From Bradyrhizobium sp. CCH5-F6 (GTDB lineage Bacteria > Pseudomonadota > Alphaproteobacteria > Rhizobiales > Xanthobacteraceae), in assembly GCF_001556045.1 (NCBI RefSeq), contig NZ_LSIC01000194.1, positions 1 to 64,000 of the forward strand: 64,000 nucleotides of DNA, in the 5' to 3' direction. The notes beneath the pieces are model-generated. The model was not told where the DNA came from. It saw nothing but the letters and a program-made list of their open reading frames with translations, and ran no database searches. Position 1 is the first letter of the stretch, and every line of letters begins with the position of its first letter. Made by a program: the position numbers and the translations under genes. Positions 51,021-60,190 of this stretch are shown here, in pieces.

Positions 51021-51596
51021 ATGTCGACGGCCGAGTGCGAACAACGGGAAACGGGGTGGGGAAGTCTGGAAGATCTCCCCGGCGATCCCATGATGTGGGT
51101 GCTGATCTTCAGCGAGCTCGTCGCCTTCGGCTTGTTCCTCGGCGCCTTCGTCGTCGCCCGCGCGCTTCATCCGGCGATGTTCGCGGCCGGGCAATCAGCA
51201 CTCGATTCGAATCTCGCCGGCCTCAATACCGTCGTTCTGGTCACCAGCGGCTGGGCGGCGGCAAAAGCGACGAAGGCCGCCCGCGTCGGGGAACGGCCGC
51301 TGGCGCGATGCTGGATTTTCGGTGCGATGGCGCTCGGCTGCCTCTTCATCGCGATCAAGATCACTGAGTATGCGGAAGAAATCGGGCAAGGCGCGGGGCT
51401 CGAGACCAGCCCGTTCTTCACGCTCTACTTCCTCCTGACCGGTTTTCATCTGCTGCATGTCGGCCTCGGCATCGTCATCCTTGCCGCGGTCTGCCGCCGC
51501 GCTGCGATGTCGGGCGTCGAGACGGGAACGGCCTTCTGGCACATGGTCGATCTGGTCTGGATCGTCATGTTCCCGATAATTTACCTGGTGAAATGA
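51021..51596 (+). CDS. norE: NorE, cytochrome c oxidase subunit III-like nor accessory protein
   Basis: A 191-aa membrane protein with five predicted helices, resembling subunit III of haem-copper oxidases (MMWVLIFSELVAFGLFLGAF, TGFHLLHVGLGIVILAAVC, FWHMVDLVWIVMFPIIYL). NorE/NorF raise NO reductase activity or membrane assembly without being catalytic. First gene of norEFCBQD, 52 nt downstream of a Crp/Fnr-type palindrome. Overlaps norF by 4 nt. Confidence 0.9.
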   Translation: MSTAECEQRETGWGSLEDLPGDPMMWVLIFSELVAFGLFLGAFVVARALHPAMFAAGQSALDSNLAGLNTVVLVTSGWAAAKATKAARVGERPLARCWIFGAMALGCLFIAIKITEYAEEIGQGAGLETSPFFTLYFLLTGFHLLHVGLGIVILAAVCRRAAMSGVETGTAFWHMVDLVWIVMFPIIYLVK

Positions 51597-51859
51597 CGAT
51601 GCCTGATCGTATCGACATGACCTGGATCGTGCTGGTCGGCCTCGCGCTTGCGACCATCCTGCTGCCGCCGCTGGTGCCGCGGCCGCTGCTCGGCAACGCT
51701 CTGCTGCTCGCCTTCGCCGCACTCAAGGGTCACCGGATCGCGCTCGACTTCATGGATCTACGCGCCGTGCCCGCACTCTGGCGTGGTCTCGTCGTGAGCT
51801 GGATCCTGATCGTCCTGCTGTTCGCCTGGATCGCCTCGGCCGTCGTCGCCCTGATCTGA
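51593..51859 (+). CDS. norF: NorF, small membrane nor accessory protein
   Basis: An 88-aa protein with two or three hydrophobic helices and a central HRIALDFMDLRAVPALWRGL segment, matching the NorF/cytochrome oxidase subunit IV-like family. It starts in the norE stop (ATGA overlap). Assigned by size, topology and the norE-norF-norC order. Confidence 0.85.
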   Translation: MTMPDRIDMTWIVLVGLALATILLPPLVPRPLLGNALLLAFAALKGHRIALDFMDLRAVPALWRGLVVSWILIVLLFAWIASAVVALI

Positions 51860-51954
51860 CGTGTTCATTGCGCCCTGACAAAGAACGGGCCGGGCAGAGC
51901 GGCAATAAATCACACCATCGCGATTTCGCAAGAATCAAACGGAAAGGATTGGCA

Positions 51955-52407
51955 ATGGCTGAACGCCTGACCAAGTCGGCCGCTCGAAATGTCTTCTACG
52001 GCGGCTCGGCCTTCTTCTTCGCTATCTTCATAGGGCTGACGGCGCACAGCCATTATTACATGGTCACGACTTCGACGGATGCGACGACGCTGACGTCGTC
52101 GGTCGCTCGCGGCAAGCATGTCTGGGAGAAGAATTCATGCATCAACTGCCACACTCTGCTGGGCGAGGGCGCCTACTTCGCGCCTGAAGTCGGCAACGTC
52201 TGGGACCGCTGGGGCGGCAACGAGGACCCGGCCGCTGCGCGCGAGACGTTGAAGGCCTGGATGCAGTCGCAGCCCTCGGGCGCGCCAGGCCGGCGGCAGA
52301 TGCCGCAGTTCAACCTCACCGACCAGGAGCTCGACGATCTCGCCGACTTCCTGCAATGGACCAGCAAGATCAAGCGGCAGGAGTGGCCGCCGAACAAGGC
52401 CGGCTGA
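51955..52407 (+). CDS. norC: Nitric oxide reductase cytochrome c subunit
   Basis: A 150-aa membrane-anchored c-type cytochrome. One N-terminal helix (about 13-32), then the haem site CINCH (Cys62, Cys65, His66) in NSCINCHTLLGEGAYFAPEV; the axial Met is in RRQMPQFNLT. It receives electrons from periplasmic donors and passes them to NorB. The ATG at 51955 has GGAAAGGA upstream; a longer frame adds 29 residues without a membrane or export function. Confidence 0.95.
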   Translation: MAERLTKSAARNVFYGGSAFFFAIFIGLTAHSHYYMVTTSTDATTLTSSVARGKHVWEKNSCINCHTLLGEGAYFAPEVGNVWDRWGGNEDPAAARETLKAWMQSQPSGAPGRRQMPQFNLTDQELDDLADFLQWTSKIKRQEWPPNKAG

Positions 52408-52444
52408 GCACGCTGTTTCCTCTTCCAAGACAGAGAGATCCGAG

Positions 52445-53791
52445 ATGAAATATCAGACCCAGAAAGTCGCGATGCTGTATTTCTACGGCGCGCTGACCCT
52501 GTTCCTGGCCCAGGTCCTGTTCGGCCTCGTCGCTGGAACCATCTACGTCCTGCCCAATACGCTGTCGACGCTCCTGCCGTTCAACATCGTCAGGATGATC
52601 CACACCAACGCGCTGATCGTGTGGTCGCTGATCGGCTTCATGGGCGCGACCTACTTCCTGCTGCCTGAGGAAACCGAGACCGAGCTGTACAGCCCGCTGC
52701 TGGCAAAGATCCAGTTCTGGATGTTCTTCGGCGCGGCCGGCATCGCCGTGGTCGGCTATCTCTTCCAATACCACGAGGGCCGCGAGTTCCTCGAACAACC
52801 CTTCATCATCAAGGTCGGCATCGTCGTCGTCTGCCTGATGTTCCTCTTCAACGTCACGATGACGGCGCTGAAGGGGCGCAAGACCACGATCACGAACATC
52901 CTGTTGTTCGGGCTGTGGGGCGTTGCGATCTTCTTTCTGTTCGCCTTCTACAACCCGGCGAACCTCGCGGTCGACAAGATGTATTGGTGGTACGTCGTCC
53001 ATCTCTGGGTCGAAGGCGTCTGGGAGCTGATCATGGCCTCCGTGCTCGCCTATCTCATGATCAAGCTCAACGGCATCGACCGCGAGGTCGTGGAGAAGTG
53101 GCTCTACGTCATCATCGGCCTTGCGCTGTTCTCCGGTATCCTCGGCACAGGCCACCATTTCTACTGGATCGGCGCGCCCGGCTACTGGCAGTGGATCGGA
53201 TCGCTATTCTCCACGCTCGAGGTGGCACCGTTCTTCACCATGGTGATCTTCACGGTGCAGATGACCTGGAAGGCCGGCCGCAAGCATCCGAACCGCGCCG
53301 CGCTGCTGTGGTCAGTCGGCTGCTCGGTGATGGCGTTCCTCGGGGCTGGCGTCTGGGGCTTCCTGCACACGCTGTCCTCGGTGAACTACTACACCCACGG
53401 CACCCAGGTCACCGCCGCGCACGGCCATCTAGCCTTCTTCGGCGCCTATGTGATGCTCAATCTTTCCGTCATGGCCTATGCCATCCCGCAGATCAGGGGA
53501 CGGGCGCCCTACAACCAGTGGCTCTCCATGGCGAGCTTCTGGATCATGTGCACTGCCATGATGGTGATGACCTTCGCGCTGACCTTCGCTGGCGTCGTCC
53601 AGGTCCATCTCCAGCGTGTGCTCGGCCAGGGCTACATGGACGTGCAGGACCAGCTCGCGATGTTCTACTGGGTCCGGCTCGGCTCAGGCGTGTTCGTCGC
53701 GATCTCTGCGCTGATGTTCGTCTGGGCCGTGCTGGTGCCCGGTCGCGCTAGGCAGGCGGTCATCCCCGGCGCGTTGCAGCCGGCTGAATGA
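52445..53791 (+). CDS. norB: Nitric oxide reductase catalytic subunit (cNOR)
   Basis: A 448-aa haem-copper-superfamily enzyme with 12 helices, reducing 2 NO to N2O. Evidence: MIHTNALIVWSLIGFMGATY with the first haem-b ligand His, the active-site region GTGHHFYWIGAPGYW with consecutive His, YYTHGTQVTAAHGHLAFFGA with the haem ligands, and conserved Glu residues near SLFSTLEVAPF. Size matches cNOR (about 450), not quinol-type qNOR. The stop overlaps the first possible norQ start. Confidence 0.96.
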   Translation: MKYQTQKVAMLYFYGALTLFLAQVLFGLVAGTIYVLPNTLSTLLPFNIVRMIHTNALIVWSLIGFMGATYFLLPEETETELYSPLLAKIQFWMFFGAAGIAVVGYLFQYHEGREFLEQPFIIKVGIVVVCLMFLFNVTMTALKGRKTTITNILLFGLWGVAIFFLFAFYNPANLAVDKMYWWYVVHLWVEGVWELIMASVLAYLMIKLNGIDREVVEKWLYVIIGLALFSGILGTGHHFYWIGAPGYWQWIGSLFSTLEVAPFFTMVIFTVQMTWKAGRKHPNRAALLWSVGCSVMAFLGAGVWGFLHTLSSVNYYTHGTQVTAAHGHLAFFGAYVMLNLSVMAYAIPQIRGRAPYNQWLSMASFWIMCTAMMVMTFALTFAGVVQVHLQRVLGQGYMDVQDQLAMFYWVRLGSGVFVAISALMFVWAVLVPGRARQAVIPGALQPAE

Positions 53792-53850
53792 ATGCAACTG
53801 GCAGCCGCGGTTCGCCGCGGCCGCCAGCTTCCTGGATAGTCTGGAGAAAG

Positions 53851-54663
53851 ATGATGAAAGCTGCCCTTCACACGGTCACCTCGGCACCCGCGCTGCCGGC
53901 CTATGTCGCAAGCGGCAATGAATGTGCGCTGTTCGAGCACGCCTGGCGCAATCAGCTGCCGGTCCTGCTCAAGGGCCCGACCGGTTGCGGCAAGACGCGC
54001 TTCGTCGCGCATATGGCGGCGCATCTCGGATTGCCGCTCCACACCGTCGCCTGTCACGACGATCTCACCGCCGCCGATCTCACCGGCCGCTACCTGCTGC
54101 GGGGCGGCGACACCGTATGGACCGACGGTCCGCTGACGCGCGCGGTGCGTGAGGGCGGCATCTGCTACCTCGACGAGGTCGTGGAAGCGCGCAAGGACGT
54201 CACCGTGGTGCTGCATCCGCTGACCGACGATCGCCGCATCCTGCCGCTGGAGCGCACCGGCGAGGAGCTCGTTGCGCCGAAGAGCTTCATGCTCGTCGTC
54301 TCCTACAATCCCGGCTATCAGACGCTGCTGAAGGCGCTCAAGCCCTCGACGCGGCAGCGCTTCGTTGCCGTCGAGTTCGGCTTCCTGCCGCCCGAGCAGG
54401 AAATCGTCGTCGTGTCCGCCGAAAGCGGACTGGCGCCGGAGCGCGTGCGGCCGCTGGTCGGGCTGGCTGGCCGGCTGCGCGCGCTCAAGGGCCACGATCT
54501 GGAGGAGGGCGTCTCGACCCGGCTCGTGGTCTATTGCGCGACGCTGATCGCCGCGGGGACGCCGACCACCGACGCGGTACTCGCCGGCATGATCGAGCCG
54601 CTCACCGACGACACCGACGTGAAGGCGGCGCTGTTGGACGTCGCGCGCGCCGTGGTCGGGTGA
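53851..54663 (+). CDS. norQ: NorQ, MoxR-type AAA+ ATPase for NO reductase activation
   Basis: A 270-aa AAA+ protein: Walker A GPTGCGKT (42-49), Walker B ICYLDEVVEAR with Asp108-Glu109, sensor 1 VVSYNPGYQ, and Arg-rich sensor 2. Works with NorD to insert the non-haem iron of NorB. The ATG at 53851 has GGAG 5 nt upstream and gives the usual CbbQ/NorQ length; an ATG overlapping the norB stop (53788) adds 21 residues without similarity. Confidence 0.93.
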   Translation: MMKAALHTVTSAPALPAYVASGNECALFEHAWRNQLPVLLKGPTGCGKTRFVAHMAAHLGLPLHTVACHDDLTAADLTGRYLLRGGDTVWTDGPLTRAVREGGICYLDEVVEARKDVTVVLHPLTDDRRILPLERTGEELVAPKSFMLVVSYNPGYQTLLKALKPSTRQRFVAVEFGFLPPEQEIVVVSAESGLAPERVRPLVGLAGRLRALKGHDLEEGVSTRLVVYCATLIAAGTPTTDAVLAGMIEPLTDDTDVKAALLDVARAVVG

Positions 54664-54672
54664 GGCGCTTCC

Positions 54673-56589
54673 ATGCTCGACTTCCTCGAACTTGAGGAGA
54701 CGGTCGGCCGGGCCTGGCATCGGATGATCGGCGGCACCGCGAGCTATCCGGTTTACGACGATCACGCGGTGACGCTTTCGGAGGTGAGGGGCCGGCTCGC
54801 GGTGATGTTCCGCGCGCTTGGCGGCGAGACCGGCGTTCAAATCGCCAGCGCAAGCGCGCGCCGGACGGGTCATCGTCTCGGCTGGCGGCAACGCATCGGC
54901 CTGGGCGACGAGCGGCTCGAGCAGCCCGGCCGTGACGCCGCAACCATCTTCCTGCCCGATCGTATCGCGATCTTTCCCGACCGGACCTTGAACGCAACCC
55001 TTTATCGCTGGCTGGCGGCATGGTTCGCCGCCGCGCCGATCGAAGCGATCGCGGAGATCGATCCGCTACGGCGGGATCTTCTGGTGTTGCGTCGGGCGAG
55101 CGAGACCGCTGTCTGGGTGCTCACGCAATTCCCTGGGCTCGTCGCCGACTACGCGCAGCTTGCCGCGGCCACCGCCGAGGCCCGGCCTCGTCGCTCCTTG
55201 CCGCGCGTCGAGCAAGAGATCGAGCAGATCGTCCTGGCCCTGCTCGGACCCGGAAGGGCGCCTCCAGGCAGATTGTGGCCGGCGATGATGGGGACGGGTC
55301 CGCTGCCGGACAAGGCGCCCCCGGGTTACCGTTCGATCCTGCCGTGTCCGCTCTGGGGCGATTGCTGGACGCGCGAGCTCTCGCCTGCACATGCGGACGA
55401 AGACGAATGCGCACCGGGTGCGGAGGCCGCGGCGAAGGACGATCGAAAGCGTTTCGCCGTCCGCGAGCGCGAGGACAATGTCAGTCGTCGCGATCCCTTC
55501 GTGCTCAACCGTTTCGAGAAGATCCTCGCGATGGCCGAGATGGTCAATGTCGACCGCCCGGCTGATGACAGCGAGGACGAGGATGCGCGGAAGGCGGCCG
55601 ACGATCTCGAGGAGATCACGCTCAGCCGCCGCAGCGGCAAGCCGGCGAGCCGGTTCAAATTCGATCTCGACCTGCCACCGGAGGCCCTCGACGCCTCGCG
55701 GCTGAATGCGGACATGACCTATCCCGAATGGGACTATCGCAGCGGTTCCTACCTGCGCGATCATTGTCGCGTGCTCGCCGGCGCGGCCCCTGAACGAGGC
55801 GAGAACTGGACGCCTGATGAGACCATGCGTCGGCACGTCCGCCAGGTACGCCGCCGCTTCGAGGCCTTGCGGCCGCGCCGCGAATTGATGCGCGCTCAGG
55901 CCGACGGCGATGAACTCGACCTCGATGCGCTCGTGCGGGCGAGATGCGATCTGCGCGCCGGCAGCAGCGGCGGTCTCGATCGCGTCCACATGGCGATGCG
56001 GCCGCAGGGGCACGATCTCGCCGTCACGCTGCTGGTCGACGTCTCGCTGTCGACCGATGCCTGGGTCGACGGCTATCGCGTGCTCGACGTCGAGAAGGAA
56101 GCACTGCTCGTGCTCGCGCATGGGCTGTCGGCTTGCGGAGATCACCACAGCATCCTGACCTTCACGTCGCGCCGGCGCTCATGGGTACGGCTCGAAGCCG
56201 TCAAGGCGTTCGGCGAGCCGATGAGCGGGGCGGTGGAGCGCCGCATCGGCGCGCTCAAGCCCGGCTATTATACGCGGATCGGCGCGGCGGTCCGCCACGC
56301 CGCGGCCGAGCTCGCCCGCCAGCCGCAACGCAAGAAGCTGCTACTCGTCCTCACCGACGGCAAGCCGAACGACGTCGATCATTATGAAGGGCGCTTTGCG
56401 GTCGAAGACACCAGGAAATCCGTGCAGGAAGCGCGCCGGCTCGGCATTGCGGTCTTCGGCGTGACGATCGACGCGACGGCGCAAACGTACTTTCCGACGC
56501 TGTTCGGACGCGGTGGCTACGCCATCGTCGGGAACGTCAAGCGATTGCCCGTGGCACTGCCGGCGATCTACCGGCTGGTGGCGCATTGA
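54673..56589 (+). CDS. norD: NorD, VWA-domain NO reductase activation protein
   Basis: A 638-aa partner of NorQ. The N-terminal helical region is followed by an acidic, charged linker (about 235-330) and a C-terminal von Willebrand A domain (about 445-635) with the MIDAS motif DVSLS (456-460) and TDGKPND. The complex remodels NorB during metal insertion. GAGG lies 8 nt before the ATG. It closes the nor operon; the next gene starts 135 nt downstream. Confidence 0.93.
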   Translation: MLDFLELEETVGRAWHRMIGGTASYPVYDDHAVTLSEVRGRLAVMFRALGGETGVQIASASARRTGHRLGWRQRIGLGDERLEQPGRDAATIFLPDRIAIFPDRTLNATLYRWLAAWFAAAPIEAIAEIDPLRRDLLVLRRASETAVWVLTQFPGLVADYAQLAAATAEARPRRSLPRVEQEIEQIVLALLGPGRAPPGRLWPAMMGTGPLPDKAPPGYRSILPCPLWGDCWTRELSPAHADEDECAPGAEAAAKDDRKRFAVREREDNVSRRDPFVLNRFEKILAMAEMVNVDRPADDSEDEDARKAADDLEEITLSRRSGKPASRFKFDLDLPPEALDASRLNADMTYPEWDYRSGSYLRDHCRVLAGAAPERGENWTPDETMRRHVRQVRRRFEALRPRRELMRAQADGDELDLDALVRARCDLRAGSSGGLDRVHMAMRPQGHDLAVTLLVDVSLSTDAWVDGYRVLDVEKEALLVLAHGLSACGDHHSILTFTSRRRSWVRLEAVKAFGEPMSGAVERRIGALKPGYYTRIGAAVRHAAAELARQPQRKKLLLVLTDGKPNDVDHYEGRFAVEDTRKSVQEARRLGIAVFGVTIDATAQTYFPTLFGRGGYAIVGNVKRLPVALPAIYRLVAH

Positions 56590-56724
56590 GGCGGTAGAAC
56601 ATAACCTCGTGTGAATTGTTGCTCGGGAATTGGCTATGTGATCGAATGGCCGGATGGATCAAAAGGCCAGGGTCGATCGCGGCAGCCGCGCGGCGATGCG
56701 CGGCGTCGTGAGAGGTTGAAGCGG

Positions 56725-57660
56725 ATGCTGATCACCTGCGGCGATGCCCTGATCGATTTCGTGCCGACGCGAAACACGGAGGGACGCGAGGCCCTGATGC
56801 CCGCCGTCGGCGGCTCCTGCCTGAACGTCGCGATCGGCATGGCGCGGCTGGGCGCGCCGGCAGGCTTCGTCGGCGGCATCTCGACTGACCTTTTCGGACG
56901 GATGATCGCCGATCATGCCGCGGCCTCGCAGGTCGAGCTGGGTCTCGCCACGCGTAGCGATCACCAGACCACACTCGCCTTCGTCCGCATCGTCGCCGGC
57001 GAGTCGCATTATGCTTTCTACGATGCCGAGACCGCGACGCGGAACTGGACCTACCGGCGCGGGACCATTCCCTTCGATACGGTCGAAGCCGTTCATGTCG
57101 GCTCGACCACGCTGGTCAACGATGACGGCGCGGCGCAGACGATGTCGCTGATCGGGGATGCGCGGACGCCGTCGACGATCTCCTTCGATCCAAATTGCCG
57201 GCCCAGCCTGGTCAACGACAAGTCGGCCTATCTCGCGCGCATGACCGAGTTTGCTGGAAGCGCTGACCTCGTCAAAATGTCGGAGATCGACTTTGCCTAT
57301 CTCTTCGGCGAAGAGCCGTATCATAGGCGCGCGACCGCGCTGCTTGCACGGGGCACGAGCCTCGTCGTCATCACCCGCGGCAATCAAGGCGCCATTGCCT
57401 GGCACGTGGGGGCAGGGCAGATCGAGGTCACCGCGCCAAAGGTCGAGGTCGCCGACACCATCGGCGCCGGCGACAGCTTTCAGGCGGCGCTGCTGTTCGC
57501 CCTGCACAAGCAGGAGCGCATCGCTCGGCCGCGACTAAAGGACATCGGGGCGGACGAGCTCCGCCGCGCACTGTCCTTTGCCGCCAATTGCGCAGCCCTG
57601 ACCTGCACCCGTCCGGGCGCCGATCCTCCCTGGAGCAGCGAGATCACATGGAGTCCGTAG
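56725..57660 (+). CDS. PfkB-family sugar kinase (fructokinase-like)
   Basis: A 311-aa ribokinase-fold kinase: N-terminal GGSCLNVAIGMARLGAPAGF (about 29-48), STDLFGRMIADHA, and the C-terminal ATP/anion-hole motif DTIGAGDSFQAAL with the catalytic Asp (about 254-266). Length matches fructokinases (about 305). AGAGG precedes the ATG at 56725; the frame begins 38 codons earlier without family similarity. Substrate probably fructose; it stands alone with no sugar transporter directly beside it. Confidence 0.88.
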   Translation: MLITCGDALIDFVPTRNTEGREALMPAVGGSCLNVAIGMARLGAPAGFVGGISTDLFGRMIADHAAASQVELGLATRSDHQTTLAFVRIVAGESHYAFYDAETATRNWTYRRGTIPFDTVEAVHVGSTTLVNDDGAAQTMSLIGDARTPSTISFDPNCRPSLVNDKSAYLARMTEFAGSADLVKMSEIDFAYLFGEEPYHRRATALLARGTSLVVITRGNQGAIAWHVGAGQIEVTAPKVEVADTIGAGDSFQAALLFALHKQERIARPRLKDIGADELRRALSFAANCAALTCTRPGADPPWSSEITWSP

Positions 57661-57672
57661 GGGAGAGCCGCC

Positions 57673-58566
57673 TTACAGGCGGGCGACCACTTTCTCGGCG
57701 CATTTGAGAAAGGTTCGGATCAACGGGCTCTGTGAGTCACGCCGCCAGCATACCGCAATGTCGATGGAGTCGGTTGCATCCCGCAGCGGCCGAAACACGA
57801 TGCCACGCGGCGCACCGAGCTTGGCGCAGGCGGGCAGGATCGCGAACCCTTCGCCGGCCAGCACGAGGCTCATCGCCGAATGCACGGTCTCCACTCGGCT
57901 GGCAATCGGCATCACCACCTGATGTCGCCGCAGCAACGCCGTCACCGCAGAGGAGGCGGCATCCTGGTCGGGCCGCGGCAGCGCGATCAACGGGCGGCCG
58001 TGCAATTTGGCCATCGGCACCGCGCCGAGGCGGGAGAGGGGCGACCGGATCGGCATCGCCAGCATGAGACGTTGCGCGCCGACCCGCGCCACCTGGATCT
58101 CGGGATGGTTGATCGCCGGCATGCACAGTGCGACCGTGACGCTGCGGTCGAGCAGTCGCGTCTCGCGCGTCGATGCGCTGAGCTCGGCGAAGTCGAGGTC
58201 GACGCCGGGAATGGCCCGTCGCAACTCCGGGATCAGGCGCGGCAGCACCGCGTTCGCCAGTGCGAACATGTATCCGACCGAGATCCGTCCGCGCTTTCCG
58301 GCCGCGACCGCGCGCGCGGCTTCGACGCCGTCGGCTGCCAGCGCCAGCGCCTCGCCGGCACGTGCCAGCAGGGCCTGGCCGGCCTCGGTCAGGTCCATGC
58401 CGCGCGTGCCGCGGCGGAACAGCGGCGCGCCGACTTCGGCCTCGAGCTTGCGGATCTGCACCGAGAGCGGTGGCTGCGCCATCCGCAGCCGCTCGGCGGC
58501 CTTGCCCACGCTGCGCGCTTCGGCGACGGCGACGAAATAGCGGAGCCGGCGAAGATCCATTGGCAT
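57673..58566 (-). CDS. LysR-family transcriptional regulator
   Basis: A 297-aa LysR-type regulator: N-terminal helix-turn-helix (MDLRRLRYFVAVAEARSVGK, then LRMAQPPLSVQIRKLE) and a periplasmic-binding-like effector domain (about 90-290). The start is MPMDLRR at 58566 or MDLRR at 58560; a longer frame is antisense to the amidase. It is divergent from the amidase gene. A CCCA-N7-TGGG dyad (58568-58582) lies directly at its start codon and could be part of an autoregulatory site. Probably controls the amidase and ABC transporter genes in response to an amide or peptide. Confidence 0.9.
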   Translation of the reverse strand: MPMDLRRLRYFVAVAEARSVGKAAERLRMAQPPLSVQIRKLEAEVGAPLFRRGTRGMDLTEAGQALLARAGEALALAADGVEAARAVAAGKRGRISVGYMFALANAVLPRLIPELRRAIPGVDLDFAELSASTRETRLLDRSVTVALCMPAINHPEIQVARVGAQRLMLAMPIRSPLSRLGAVPMAKLHGRPLIALPRPDQDAASSAVTALLRRHQVVMPIASRVETVHSAMSLVLAGEGFAILPACAKLGAPRGIVFRPLRDATDSIDIAVCWRRDSQSPLIRTFLKCAEKVVARL

Positions 58567-58678
58567 ACCCAAAACATATGGGATGACGACAAAAATTGTA
58601 TTGGACGGCGAGTTAACAAGGCTGTCATTCTTGCTGTCAATGTCTTCGGGCCAATGGCGGCCCGCTTCGGAGTGCGAT

Positions 58679-60106
58679 GTGACCATGAATGGCGATCCCT
58701 GTCGCTTGTCCGCAACCGAGCTGCGCGGCCTCATCGCCGGAAAGCGGATTTCGCCAGTCGAGATCGTCCGAGCCGTTCTCGCGCGTGCCGAGGCGCTCCA
58801 GCCCGAGCTCAACTGTTTCATCACCCTGTGCGGCGATGAGGCGATGGCTGCGGCGCGCGAAGCCGAGCGCAAGGTGATGGCCGGCGAACCGCTCGGCCTG
58901 CTGCACGGCATCCCCGTCACCGTCAAGGACATCGTCAACACCAGGGACGTCAAGACCACCTTCGGGGCCGTTCCCTACAAGGACAATGTGCCGAACGAGG
59001 ACGCTGTGGCGGTGGCGCGACTGCGTGCGCAAGGCGCGATCCTGATCGGCAAGACCACGACGCCGGAATTCGGCAGCAAGTGCCTCACCGACTCGCCCCT
59101 GTTCGGTCGTACCCGCAATGCGTGGGACGCACGCCGGTCCTCCGGCGGCTCCAGCGGCGGCGCAGCGGTTGCCGTTGCCAGCGGCATCGCGCCGCTTGCC
59201 ATCGCGACGGATGGCGGGGGCTCGACTCGGATACCGGCCGCCTGCAATGGCGTGGTGGGCTTGAAGCAGAGCAACGGCGTCATCCCGCACAGCCAGGCGC
59301 TGGATGCGTTCGGCAACCAGACCTATGTCACGCCGACCACCCGTACCGTCGCCGACACCGCGCTGATGATGCAGGCGATGGCCGGCGAGGATGCCTGCGA
59401 TCCCTGGTCGATCGGCGTTCCCGCGCCCGATTTCGTCGGCACGGCCGCCCCGCGCGGCGATCTGCGCGGGCAGAGGATCCTGTACTGCCTGACGCCGCCG
59501 GGCCGTCCGGTGTCCACTGACGTCGCCGCCACTTTCAAGGCGAGCCTCGACCGGCTGGCGAGCCTTGGCGCAGAGCTGGAGGAATTCCCCGGCGACGGTT
59601 TCGACGTTGAGCCGATCTGGCGTGCCATCAACCACACGGTCTGGCGCACGCGCTTCGCAAAGCTGGCGACCGAGCACAAGGACGAGCTGAGCGAAGCCTT
59701 CCTCAAGCAGCTTGCGCTCGCCACCGAGGTCAGCGGCGTGGACTACCAGGAAGCGATGTTCGCGCGCACCGCGCTGTTCAGGCGGGTGCAATCGCTGCTT
59801 GCGCGCGGGCACCTGCTGGCGATGCCGACGCTGACGCGCACCGCGTTGCCGATCGAGCAGGACCTGTTCGGCACCATCGAGATCGACGGCAAGCATTTCG
59901 ACAGTGTCCGGCCGCACTGGTTCCCATGGACCATGCCGTTCAACATGACCGGCCATCCCGCCGTGAGCCTGCCCAGCGGCTTCGGCCGCGACGGTCTGCC
60001 GATCGGGCTTCAGCTCGTCGGCCGCTTCCGCGCCGACGCGGAACTGCTGCGTGTGAGCGCGCTGTTCGAGGCCTCGCACGATCTTCTCTCGCGTTGGCCC
60101 GCTTGA
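58679..60106 (+). CDS. Amidase (amidase-signature family)
   Basis: A 475-aa Ser-cisSer-Lys hydrolase. Catalytic Lys83 in GIPVTVKDIVN, cis-Ser in SSGGSSGGAAVAVASG and nucleophile Ser in TDGGGSTRIPAACNG. The GTG at 58679 has GGAG 6 nt upstream and is preferred; an ATG two codons on is an alternative. The family splits C-N amide bonds. Its place between a LysR gene and a dipeptide-type ABC operon suggests that an imported amide or short peptide is hydrolysed (inference). Confidence 0.92.
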   Translation: MTMNGDPCRLSATELRGLIAGKRISPVEIVRAVLARAEALQPELNCFITLCGDEAMAAAREAERKVMAGEPLGLLHGIPVTVKDIVNTRDVKTTFGAVPYKDNVPNEDAVAVARLRAQGAILIGKTTTPEFGSKCLTDSPLFGRTRNAWDARRSSGGSSGGAAVAVASGIAPLAIATDGGGSTRIPAACNGVVGLKQSNGVIPHSQALDAFGNQTYVTPTTRTVADTALMMQAMAGEDACDPWSIGVPAPDFVGTAAPRGDLRGQRILYCLTPPGRPVSTDVAATFKASLDRLASLGAELEEFPGDGFDVEPIWRAINHTVWRTRFAKLATEHKDELSEAFLKQLALATEVSGVDYQEAMFARTALFRRVQSLLARGHLLAMPTLTRTALPIEQDLFGTIEIDGKHFDSVRPHWFPWTMPFNMTGHPAVSLPSGFGRDGLPIGLQLVGRFRADAELLRVSALFEASHDLLSRWPA

Positions 60107-60190
60107 GGAGAGGAGCATGCAGCAAAGAGCTTGCCTCAGGCGTCCGGACATGTTGATCGTGCTGGGGTTGAGCCCTGAAGCCGAGCGCGC